Below the pieces are notes generated by a model that was given only the letters and a program-made list of their open reading frames with translations, was not told the origin of the DNA and searched no databases. DNA of 26,482 nt from Gnetum montanum (Eukaryota > Streptophyta > Gnetopsida > Gnetales > Gnetaceae): positions 51,688 through 78,169 of the forward strand of contig MNCI01000868.1 of assembly GCA_015680685.1 (NCBI GenBank). Direction: 5' to 3'. The position numbers and the translations under genes are program-made. This document shows, one piece after another, positions 9,064 to 18,645 of the stretch (position 1 is the first letter of the stretch; each line of letters opens with the position of its first letter).

Positions 9064-9429
9064 GAGCCTTTTGATCAAACCTTGCAACACTTGGAATAGA
9101 TTAATGATTTATTTCTACATTTACTATTTTCATTAATTATGCAATTAATTAAGTTATACTGGACTTTAATCAATTAATAAATTAATTAAGCTAAATAGAT
9201 TAAACACATAAGTACAACCGCTTCGAGCATAATATACAGCACTTGGTAATCCCAACAACACTTAACACTTAGTAGCTTAGTAGTGTTGTATGTGTTTAGG
9301 ATGTGTANAAAGTTCACTTTCTAGAGGCTAGTATACTAGAAGACATAGAGTCCACGAATTCAACTTGATCACATGTGAGCACTTAGTGATTCATATGGTT
9401 GAGCATAGGGGTAGTTGACTGCTCATCAT

Positions 9430-9450
9430 TAGCACCGTTGTTGGGGATTC
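9430..9450 (+). other. Primer binding site for tRNA-Asp (copy A)
   Basis: TAGCACCGTTGTTGGGGATTC starts two bases after the LTR end. Differences from the perfect complement of plant tRNA-Asp are G-to-A or C-to-T only, plus the last bases. Confidence 0.88.
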
Positions 9451-10534
9451 TTTCTGTTTGAATGTGTGTTATCTAGGTTTAATGAACATCATTAACATTA
9501 TTGGATGAACCCTAAGGTCAAAATCATTTTCATGATAAATATAATCACATAAGCACACTGATATCTTATTTGTATTCCAAAATGTCTTCTTCTCACAGGT
9601 GTGATGATACTAAACCACCAGTCACTCAAGAATGTAAGGTGATGTAGACTCATCTAGATGAGTATGTGCCTGATTTTACCTTCATCCTATATTAGGATGA
9701 ACAACTATGATGGCAAGATATGGAAGGAAACATTGTAATGCCTCCCGATCGATCTATGCTCGGGATGCTGCTTCAAACTCTTAGGAGGTTGGGCACCCAA
9801 GATCTTCAAGAGGAGTACGTTGTGCATGATTACAACTACCAGGACTATCACCCCACTAAAACACAATGCAAGAGAGATTAATACCAAGAGAAGCATCATG
9901 AGATTATGAAAGGGAAACAGTTCACCAATCACTTGTTCCTGCTTAACCAAAATGATAATGAGGATCCTTTCTTTGGGAGTTCTCAACATGAATATTCTCT
10001 ACCCCTTGTTATTGATGATGGGGGTGTGGCCTTGAATCTATAGTCCACTATCAATAATCCATGTTTAGGTAAAAATGGAAGTTAAGGTAGGGGCTCAAAC
10101 AAGCATTAAGATGACAAGAAAACTTATGAACGTGGTTATGACAATCATAGAGGAGTTGGCAAACACCATGATGGTGAAAGTCCTCCTTCCTCTTCGCCCT
10201 CTTCATCTGCATCTTTTTCTTCCTCTTCTGGTTCTAACAAACACTAAAGAAAGAATAATTGTGATGAAGGAGAATAGCGGGACAACAATGATGATCATTG
10301 GGCCCACCGTGAATGAAGGGGGTAGTAGCGGACATCATCGATGTCATTGAAATAATGATGATGATGAGCCTTTGATGGTAACTCAAATCATGCTAAATAT
10401 TGTAGAGGCCATAAAAATTCCAACCAAACACGTCAAGGATAGTCAAATGAGATGACTTGATATGAACAATATTTCTAGATTTGAGGGGGCATATAACTCT
10501 AATTCACAAACACATCTTCAAGCTTTTTAAGATG

Positions 10535-10539
10535 CCTAT
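10535..10539. repeat. Target site duplication CCTAT, left
   Basis: Identical to 11327-11331 and flanks the solo LTR exactly. Five bp is the usual size for LTR retrotransposons. Confidence 0.9.
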
Positions 10540-11326
10540 TGATGAGTGGCGAGGTACCCCTACACTCAACCATACGAATACAAGCGTTCACATGCGATCC
10601 AGTCGAACTCCGTAGACAGACTAGTTGTGGCACCTAGACAGTTATCCTTAGGTCGCAATTTGCTGTCTTCCCACCTGGACTAGTATTATATTTGTCACGT
10701 ATGGTTTAGTCCAGAGTGAGGTGTATGATGGGTTCCTAATCTAATGCTACTCCTGAAGGTAGTGGAAAGTAATATTAAATTAACTAATCTAGGAGAGAGA
10801 GGGTAAGAGAATCTAATCTAGCCTAAGTGCGATGAGCATCCATTCCTTGATTATCTGTACACATCTTGGACTTCATGCAAGAATACCACTGGGATTACCA
10901 AGCGCAGATCCTAGGTATGCCACTAGGTTGCCAAGTAGTCACACTTAAATGCTCGTAATCAAGTCGTACTCATTCTGCATCTAACGTGAGTTTAAGGGTG
11001 AGAGAGTATTAACTAGGAAAGTAGTAAATAACAATTAAATAAATAAATAAACAAAGTGAATGCTGCAATGATGAAGTAATCTCAATCTTTATTGCCGGTC
11101 ATGTTTATGTCCAAGTACGACACACTCGAATAAAGGATGTCGTACAATTACATTCACCACATGGGAAAAATAATCTATCTTTGGAGAGATCAAACTGCTA
11201 GAGTGTCGCTACAATCTAACTCTATTATATGAAACAAGGGAGAGTCGCCTCTTATTTATAGACATGGCAACGAACTGTGATATCGCATACGCAATATTGC
11301 GGCCCATGCAATATTACGTCCCATCA
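10540..11326 (-). mobile_element. Solo LTR, copy D (787 bp)
   Basis: A single LTR of the copy C subfamily, antisense to copy A. On the plus strand it runs TGATGAGTGG to CCCATCA and is flanked by the perfect 5-bp repeat CCTAT (10535-10539 and 11327-11331). Gag of copy A reads on across the junction (GATGCCTAT before, CCTATGCCTTAG after) in line with uninterrupted gag of copy B at 24192. No primer site or internal sequence is attached, so it is the product of LTR-LTR recombination. TATA is at 11253-11260 and AATAAA (minus strand) at 11088-11093. The U3 before the TATA is only about 65 bp, against 205 bp in copy C. Confidence 0.93.
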
Positions 11327-11331
11327 CCTAT
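11327..11331. repeat. Target site duplication CCTAT, right
   Basis: Right-hand partner of 10535-10539. Confidence 0.9.
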
Positions 11332-12814
11332 GCCTTAGAAAATATTGAAAATGATTAGTAGAAATGAAAACTATTTCCTAGGATACTCATCAAGGAAGTA
11401 GAAAGTTGGTACCAATCCTTGAAGCTGGAATCAATCTGCAGGTGGAGTACAATGCTAGAGTTATTTAATGATAAGTATTAGACATACTCCAGAGTGTCTA
11501 ATATGAGAAGGCAGATCCAAGGATAAAAGTAAGGAAATCATGAATCCTTGGATGCCACCATGGGTAGATACTGTTCTATCATACACTGATGCACTGGCCA
11601 TGGTTATTCTTAGCGGGAACAACTTTGTCATATCATAGATGGACTTAGATTGGAAACAAGAAGAACTCTTTGGGTCTATGCACAAGGGAGACTATCAGAA
11701 CTCAAAGCCCATCAGATTCAAAGGATAACTAAGAAGGTATAAAAAGAAGAAGGATAATTAAGGAAATGAGAGAGTGCTAAAGAATACAATAGGGATCCCT
11801 CCATTAGAAAGAGGAAGGTCCAATTTTGTGACAGTGAGGAAGAGTCACCTCTTAATGAGGTGGTGAACAGAAAGACCTTGCTGATTCAAAAATCTATGTC
11901 TAAAATTTTAGCCAAGGTAGACAAAATGTTTGATTCATTGGATGAAAATTTTCAAACTGCTCTAAAAATCATTGAAGAATTAAGAGAATAGAGTAGTGAT
12001 CATGATCGTAGTAGGCAAAAAGTAGCTAAACGTGCCTACCAAAGGGGTAAAGGCAATATAGTTGCAGTAGAGGACATTGTGAAAACTAAATCAAATGATG
12101 ATGATGGATGTGATATCTACCAATATGAACATCCTAAGGAATTTTTTCCCATTGTGTAACACTTACAAGAGTCTATGGTGTATGCTCTAAATCCACAACT
12201 AGCAAAAATAAAATCAACCAGAAGATTACCTTATCCTCAAGATAATCCCAAATAATTCCATCAACAACAACAATATTATCCAAGTGGAACTCACCATAAT
12301 TGTATGAGCACTATCAACAGTGGGACTAACCACAATTGTGAGGGATGCCACCACCAAGGTAGCAGTACCCTTACACACAACCAAATCCATATGGGTATTA
12401 TGTTCAACAACCCCTATCTCCACGTGACTCTTCTAATCATGTGTCTCCTTTTCAACATCACTACCACCCTTCTAAATACTACAAAGTTCATTCCCCACAT
12501 TCCAAGAGGAATACCACATTTTATCCTTATCCTCCTTTTGTTCTTGGATTTTCTCCTCCATCCTCAACATAGTTATCGTCTTCTTCGTCCATGCAAGATG
12601 AACTTCTAGCCCAGCCACAACAATGTTACACTACCAAGGACGTCAATCCATAATCAGTTCATCAAACGAGGGGTTCAAAACCTTATGCTCGTAAACGATC
12701 ATTTTTTTGAACCAGCAACCCTACTAAGCCCTCATAGACTCAAGCAGTTGTTCATCCTACTCCTACCTCATCATCTACAAACAATTCCATCGAGTCCCCT
12801 TCAAACCAAATGTC

Positions 12815-13330
12815 ATTAAAAATCCATACAGATATGCTCACTCATGCCATATCTGATTAGATCAAGGTTGGCAACCTTCCCAAGAAATTAGCTGATCTTA
12901 GGAGTCCTCTTATCTATTTAAAGATTGCTGGAAATGAACTATGTAAAGCTCTTCTTAATTCAGGTTCCAGTGTGAACTTGATTTCTCATGAGATGTATAC
13001 TACCTAGAACCTACCACCTCTCAAGAAGAGAAATATCATATTGGAATTGGTAGACCAATCCATCACTATTCCATTGGAATTGATTGAAGACATTGTGACC
13101 ACTGTCTATGGGTGGTATTAACCTGCAAATTTCCTAGTAATCAAGGTTGAGAACTAAAAGGGGGACTTTTCAATCATTATAAGAAGGGCATGGATAAGCA
13201 CTATTGATGCAAGAATGGGCATCAGAGATCTTTCCCTGGAGATATCTAAGAAAAATGCATTTGAAAATATTGGGAAGAGACAAGTTCCATGCATCACATA
13301 CAACAATACAAAGTGCAATTGTGTGTAGAA
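12815..13330 (+). pseudogene. Aspartic protease domain of copy A
   Basis: Retroviral-type aspartic protease that would cut Gag-Pol. The frame reads LTHAISD, LRSPLIYLKIAGN, then the active-site block CKALLNSGSSVNLISHEMY, and later GDFSIIIRRAWISTIDARMGI, matching the GRAWL.T..A flap and C-terminal block of copy B (25675-26150). The catalytic Asp of the D-x-G motif is Asn here (AAT at 12957-12959); copy B has Asp at this place. In-frame stops interrupt it at five or more sites. The same frame runs on to about 13790 through a linker conserved in copy B. Confidence 0.85.
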
Positions 13331-13700
13331 ACTATCGTATGTGAAAAAAGTAACTATTTTTTCATATAAGAAATATGCACATGAGGCAGATATTCAATGT
13401 TGTCTATATGCAATAGCCAGGAAACAAGAGGGAACCCAGCGGCTAACTACTGATTCTGATAGTATCACAGTGTGCATGGAACCTATTGAGAGCTTGACAT
13501 GCACTTATGTTGTAGGCATGAATGAGCTAGAGCAAGTTTATCACCAACTCTTTGATAAGGAAAATGATGATATCAATTAGGGAGAGTTGGAGATCCTTGC
13601 AAATTTCAAACAAAAGCCCATAGAGTTGAAAACTCTACCTACTATCCAAGAATATGCATTCTTGAAAAATGGCAAGTAGGTCATACTTATTGCCAAACTT
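13331..13700 (+). pseudogene. Conserved protease-RT linker of copy A
   Basis: Open for 79 codons (13341-13580) and in frame with the protease. It aligns with copy B at 26157-26390: CLYA.....QEGTQ, CMEP.E..TCTY and LEQV.HQL are shared. No domain is known to me for this segment. It ends at LPTIQEYAFLKNGK.VILIAKL, which leads into the KW.TAFAW and IDP.IC.H.IYTDP block usual upstream of RT. As part of the polyprotein it is not a separate gene, although it looks like one if taken alone. Confidence 0.6.
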
Positions 13701-15110
13701 GCTCCCAAGCAGAAAGCAAAACTATTGAAACTGGTCAACAAATGGCCAACTGCCTTTGCTTGGTAATATCCTTAACTCACTAGAATTGATCCAAAAATAT
13801 GCTAGCACTGCATTTACACGGATCCATCCATGAATCCAAGGAGGCAACCACAATGCAATTGAACCCAAAATTGAAGAAAATCATCAAAAAGGACATTGAG
13901 CAACTCCTTAAGGCAAGGTTTATCTTCCCCATTGCAGATAGTGAGTGGGTTAGCCCACTTGTGATAATGCTAAAGAGAGATGGCAAATGGTAGGTTTATA
14001 TCAATTTTGGGCTATTCAACATGGGAACATTCAAAGATCATTTTTCATTGTCATTCATTGATCAGGTGTTCAACATCATATTTGGGAATTACTATTACAA
14101 TTTTCTAGATGGTTATAGTGACTATAACCAAATCTAGATTGCACTAAAGGATCAGGTCAAAACAACATTCACGAGTTCCTAGGAAACCTTTTCATATCGC
14201 AAGATGCCTTTTGTTCTATGTAATGCTTTTACGACTTTCCAACACCTTATCTTAAGCATCTTTCAGCAACAAATTAGTAGCAAAGTGGAGGTCTTTATGA
14301 ATGACTTCTCTACTTATGGTGCTACATTCAAGTAAGGCTTAGACCACCTTGAGTAATTACTCAAAAGATGTGTGGAAATAAATCTATGGCTTAATTAGCA
14401 AAAGAGCCATCTCATGATCCAAGAAGGCATTATATTGGAACACAGAATTTTGTAGGAAAGGATTAAGGTAAACCCCAAAAAGATAAGGGTCATCCAAGTA
14501 ATCACTCGTCAACAAGAAACCATCAAAGATGTTCAGTCATTTCTTGTACACACTGGCTACTATCAATGATTTATAGAGAATTTCTCTAAGATTGCAAAAT
14601 TATTGGTCAAGCTAACCAAGAAAGATGCTTCCTTTATCTAGACTAAGGAATGCAAAAATGCATTTCAAAGCCTCAAGTAGAAGCTCATAGAGACTCCAAT
14701 TCTATGAGTACTTGATTGGTCTAGACCATTCCATACCATGATAGATGCATCTAATTATGCCTTGTGTGTCATGCTTACATAGTTGGATCATAAGAAACAT
14801 CCATATTACATCCACTATGTAAGTCGAAGCATTGTGAGTACACAACTGAACTACACCACCACAGAAAGAGAATTGATGACAATGGTGTTTACTCTAAATA
14901 AGTTCTAACACTATGTGTTTGGATATAAAGTGTTTGTACACATAGACCACAATGCCATTCACTTTCTCATAAACAAGCCAATGATGAGCCCCCATGTCAT
15001 ACAGTTGCTAGCGATCTTGTAGGACTTCAATTGTACAATGGTAGATCAAAAGGAAATTGAGAATGTGGTCGCTGACCGTTTTTCTCGATTGCAATGAGAC
15101 AACAAAGAGG
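13700..15110 (+). pseudogene. Reverse transcriptase-RNase H of copy A
   Basis: RT copies RNA to DNA and RNase H degrades the RNA. RT begins with FAW and IYTDPSMNPRRQPQ, then after a frameshift near 13800 reads LLKARFIFPIADSEWVSPLV, RDGKW, FKDHFSLSFIDQVF, NFLDGYSDYNQI, TFSYRKMPFVLCNAFTTFQ and VFMNDFSTYG. The catalytic Y/F-x-D-D box is FMND (first Asp lost, AAT at 14300-14302). RNase H follows with IDASNYALCVML, TTERELM, HIDHNAI and VADRFSRL, whose acidic residues are still present. The frame is continuous from 13799 to about 16060, broken only by stops (TAG most often). No second RNase H domain follows. Confidence 0.92.
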
Positions 15111-15119
15111 AGAAAAGCC

Positions 15120-16470
15120 CACTATCTAATCTATTTCCTGATGAACTCCTCTTTGCTAATGCAATAAATGAAGAAATGTCTATAGAACCAAAATGGTATG
15201 ATAACATCCTCACCTATCTTCTTACTCAAGAGATGCCACAAGATTTAGATCATAAGAAGAAACAATAGTTTCTTCATCGGGTTAAGCACTTCATGGAAAT
15301 CAATAGACACCTTTACAAGGTGTGCATCGATGGCCTGGTTCATTGGTGTGTACCTAATGTAGATTATTTGCACATTCTCCAAGATGCTCATGAAGGTCCT
15401 TGTGGGGGCCACTATGTTGGGAGATGCATGACCATGAAAATCCTGATGGCAAGATACTATTGGCCCACAATCTTTAGGGATGCCCACTAGTTTTTCTAAT
15501 CCTATGAGTGATGTCAATGAGATGGTGGAATGACCACATGTATGGAGGATCCTTAATAATGGATTCAACCACTAGAACCCTTTGACATATGGGGCATAGA
15601 TTTCATGGTTCTCATCACACCCATGTCCAACAAGAAGGCATATATAATTGTCGCCATCAACTACTATACCAAATGGGTAGAAGCGACAGCAATCACTAAC
15701 TATACATCATCCACTATTGCTCGATTTCTACAACAAAATGTCGTAAATAGGTTTGGGGTGTCATGTGCACTAATTTCTGATAATGGAACCCATTTTACAA
15801 GTGCTACTTTTTGAAAACTCATGCAACACTTGGGGGTTGAACATAAATTAATAATTCCCAATCACCCCCAAGCCAACGGTCAAGTAAAGGTGACTAATGT
15901 GGAGATCATAAAGATTCTAACAAGAACTATTAGCAAATACAAAAGAGACTGGAGCACAAAACTCAACAATGTCCTTTAGGCCTACCACTCAACATGGACA
16001 CTCCTTATTGGCTACTCTCCCTATGAGCTGGTGTACAAAAAACTTCCAATGCTCTCGGTTCAATCCGAGCTCTGTACACTCTCAACAGCTGTGACTTGGA
16101 ACTTGATCTAATTCTATTAGAAAAAGAAAGATTAATCAACTTAAATGTGCTGGATGAAATTCGATTAGTGGCTATGTCCTTAAATGAAGTGCACAAGGCA
16201 TTCAACAAACAACGTCATGACCTTAGGATACAGAAAGAGAAATTTCAACCAAGAGATAAGGTTCTCTATTGGAATCCCATACATGTACTGCAAAAAAAAA
16301 CAAAATTCCAAACATTATGGGAGGGGCCTTATTTAACTTATGAAACCTTTCATTCAAGGACCATGATGATATACAAACCTAAAAGCCCAAACAAGAAGTA
16401 GTTGTTCAACATCCAATAGATAAAGCCTTTCCATGAGCCCAAGTAAGCTAGTACAATACATACCTCAACA
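15120..16470 (+). pseudogene. Integrase of copy A with C-terminal tail
   Basis: Integrase inserts the element DNA in the host genome. N-terminal linker KWYDNILTYLLTQEMPQDL and zinc-region block DAHEGPCGGHYVGRCMTMKI, YYWPTIFRDAH are Athila-like. The paired cysteines of the zinc site are partly lost (one reads Tyr). The core has Asp at 15599-15601 (IWGIDFM), Asp at 15779-15781 (LISDNGTHF) and, 35 residues further, Lys instead of the catalytic Glu (AAG at 15887-15889, GQVKVTN). After a frameshift near 16080, 16096-16401 codes for the C-terminal part (LDEIRLVAMSLNEVHKAF, KFQPRDKVLYWNP, LWEGPYLTYETF), a GPF/Y-type module without a chromodomain. Confidence 0.9.
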
Positions 16471-18089
16471 AATGGGCAACCATGCTCAATTTTTTGAATC
16501 TCCTCCTTCCACCTCAATCGTGGGGAAGATGGCCATTTGTGCTAACCATATACGTGGCTCTTCATTTTTTCTAATTTTTTGTTTTACACATTTTTGTTTT
16601 GCAAATTTCTTATTTTACACATTTTTGATTTTAAAACATTTTCCTATTTTACACCATTTTTTGTTTTACACCATCATTAGTGCATTTAAATTTTATTTGA
16701 ATATTTTACACTTTTTTATATTTTTTACTTTATTTTATTGTGATTCTCTAATTTTTGTTAATAAACGTGCTTTGTGCTAACAAGACATAGTGGTGTTGTA
16801 GTTGTTGCTAATGGTGGTTTGTGCTTAATGTTTTGTTTGCTAATGTTTGGATTCTATTTTTGAATTTTTGTACTAATGGCTATGACATGGTTTCTTTTTC
16901 ATGGAACAGGTAGTGAGTCCATGACATCCATCCACCCACAAACTCTGTGGTTTTTCTTGTTTTGGAAGTATGAAGTCCTTTTTGTTAAATAAACTTTTAA
17001 TAAATTTATGACCTTTATAGTTTCCAAAATTGGGAAGGATTCAAAGGTTTGCACAGGGTGTGACTTCAAGGGGACTCAATACTCTTTGTACTCTTCTACT
17101 TACTCAAGTGCATGAGTGTTTTCATGGATTTCTTATCATTTCATGTCAATCAATAATAGGAAGTTAAATAAGTCTTTCCATGGTGTGGTTCCCATCCAAA
17201 AAGAAAATAAAGAGAAAATAAAACAAAACAAAACAAGACAAAATAAAATAAAATAAGAAAAAAAACATGATGGGAATTCATAGCACACCCCTTAGATAAA
17301 CAAATGGGCTATAAGCACTAGTTATGAGACTAGAAAGACATGTTACCCATGCCTAAAGATCCCCTCTAACTAAGGCCCTCTCTCACTTCTTACTTCTCTT
17401 TTCTTCTGCTTAAGAAATGGTGATTATTCTATGGGAGCACTCTTGTGTCTTAAGGGGGTGGATCGGTCTTGGAGTGGCGATGCAAAGTCACTGAAAGCGG
17501 TTGGTTTTGGTTTGGACTAAGGATGAATCTTCTCAAGTTATTTAAACACAAATTCATAAGGAACTTCTTATGACCTCAATTCGGAATTCCATTCCAACTT
17601 CTCCATCATCCATCTATGTTGCCTGTAACTCATCTCACTGCTAGTGTTCATGTTCTTATTCGGTGTCTTTGTCTGAAGTACTTGATTTCTTTGGTAGAAT
17701 CTTTAGGGTTTTAGTCCTTAACTTCCATCAACCATTAATTGCCTATAGGGTCCATGGACTCCTTAGGTTGAGCTTATGCATGGGCAAACAAGGCATGTGC
17801 CTACTATGGGGATGACCCACTTGCATATCTCTTAGTTGGGTTCATTAAGCATCTTATCCTTAAGCATTCTTGCAATTAAAATCTTTAGTACACCCATCTT
17901 CTACATCTGACCATGTGCTCTTTTACATATTTTCTTTAATTCACACATCCTCCATAAAATTTTTGAATTTTTGAGCTTTCAAAGACCCTCTTCAATTATT
18001 TCATCATATTCTTGGCTTTTCTAGGATTCCATAGATCCCAAATTCATTCAGAAATTCCATGTATTTCTTGAAATATTCAAGTTTGAAAA
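16471..18089. other. Non-coding spacer between pol and ORF3 of copy A
   Basis: No gene supported. A T-rich stretch (16556-16760) has five TTTTACAC words at 25-35 bp spacing; an A-rich purine run lies at 17200-17270. TTTCTTTTTCATGGAACAGG near 16890 has the look of a polypyrimidine tract with a splice acceptor AG, which could serve a spliced ORF3 message, but nothing here proves it. Confidence 0.5.
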
Positions 18090-18200
18090 TTTTGTTTATG
18101 GACCCAGTAAATGGGGCCTTGTTGATAGAGCCCGTGTGTATATGAGACCCTGTATATGTGGCTCCATCGATGTAGCACAAAAATACTATAAATATGCACA
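18090..18200 (+). promoter_or_regulatory. Internal promoter-like module, similar to U3 of LTR A
   Basis: ATGGACCCAGTAAATGGGGCC, then GAGACCCTGTATATGTGGCT, CCATCGATGTAGC and a TATA box (TATAAATA, 18187-18194). It follows the layout of the U3 end of LTR A: GGGACCCTATCGACATAGCT, CCACAATAAAATC and TATAAATACAC. Lying about 450 bp before ORF3, it could start a separate ORF3 transcript. That is inference; similarity after the TATA box is not seen. Confidence 0.5.
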
Positions 18201-18349
18201 GCCCCCCTTAGAAATCTTCACGTTTTCTCACAAACCCCAAGGGAGTTTTTCAAATTTTCAAAGCCTAGAACCTTCTAGAGCCCATAACATCATAACCGTT
18301 TATCCAAATCACTCCATTCTTCAACCTTTTAGCTTTCAGGGGTAAGCTC

Positions 18350-18362
18350 TTAGTCATGGGGG
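18350..18362 (+). other. Internal polypurine-tract-like sequence
   Basis: TTAGTCATGGGGG is identical to the 13 bases just before the 3' LTR of copy A (21683-21695). It could be a second plus-strand priming site, or be shared by chance or common origin. Confidence 0.35.
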
Positions 18363-18645
18363 CCATAAATGTGCCATTTTTGACAAAAAAAATTTCACCA
18401 TTTTTCTAACTTTCACAAAGGTTTAACTAAGAAATCAACATTTAAACACCAAATTATAGAAGTTAAACCCTTCCAATGAGCTTTGGTGACATTTTTAATA
18501 GAAATTAATTAATAAAACAAGAATAAAAAAATTAATCTACCATGGTCCAATCATAGCCAAGTGTAACTAACTAATGAGAAAAGGTATTCAAATATTCAAA
18601 GTTACACATTATATCTACTAATCCACAGATGTGTTGTAACCATAG

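Larger units (their letters stand above)
8708..9428 (+). repeat. 5' LTR of copy A (721 bp)
   Basis: It starts TGATGAAGCATC and ends CTGCTCATCA. U3 (to about 8877) holds CATCGATG-like palindromes. The TATA box is at 8878-8885 and AATAAA at 9055-9060. The stretch 8708-9215 aligns with 21698-22200. The 3' end aligns with LTR B (GCACTTGGTAATCCCA, GTTTAGGATGTGTA and GGTTGAGCATAGGGGTA). There is one N at 9308. Confidence 0.92.
9582..12650 (+). pseudogene. gag of copy A (split by a solo LTR)
   Basis: Gag polyprotein, the capsid protein of the element's particle. The frame from ATG 9582 (MSSSHRCDDTK) shares with copy B the block DFTFIL..DEQL.W.D.EGNIV.PP. It continues to a Ser-rich tract (GESPPSSSPSSSASFSSSS) near 10180 and a His/Arg/Asp-rich stretch. 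A frameshift lies near 10320. After DMNNISRFEGAYN the gene is cut at 10539 by the solo LTR and resumes at 11332 with the Retrotrans_gag-like core RWSTMLELFNDKY and a CHIIDGL..ETRRTL helix. A charged linker, a decayed Cys-His motif (CDIYQYEHPKEFF, two cysteines missing) and a Pro/Gln/Tyr-rich tail (about 12230-12650) follow. Many in-frame stops; not functional. Confidence 0.85.

Noticed and set aside
13341-13580. 79-codon open frame as an independent small gene
   Set aside because: It is in frame with the protease of copy A and aligns with the same polyprotein linker in copy B, so it is part of gag-pol.
16433-16780. 115-codon ORF after pol
   Set aside because: It reads through the T-rich tract, giving a Phe/Leu/Ile-rich peptide; the pol C-terminus is in another frame, and there is no other support.
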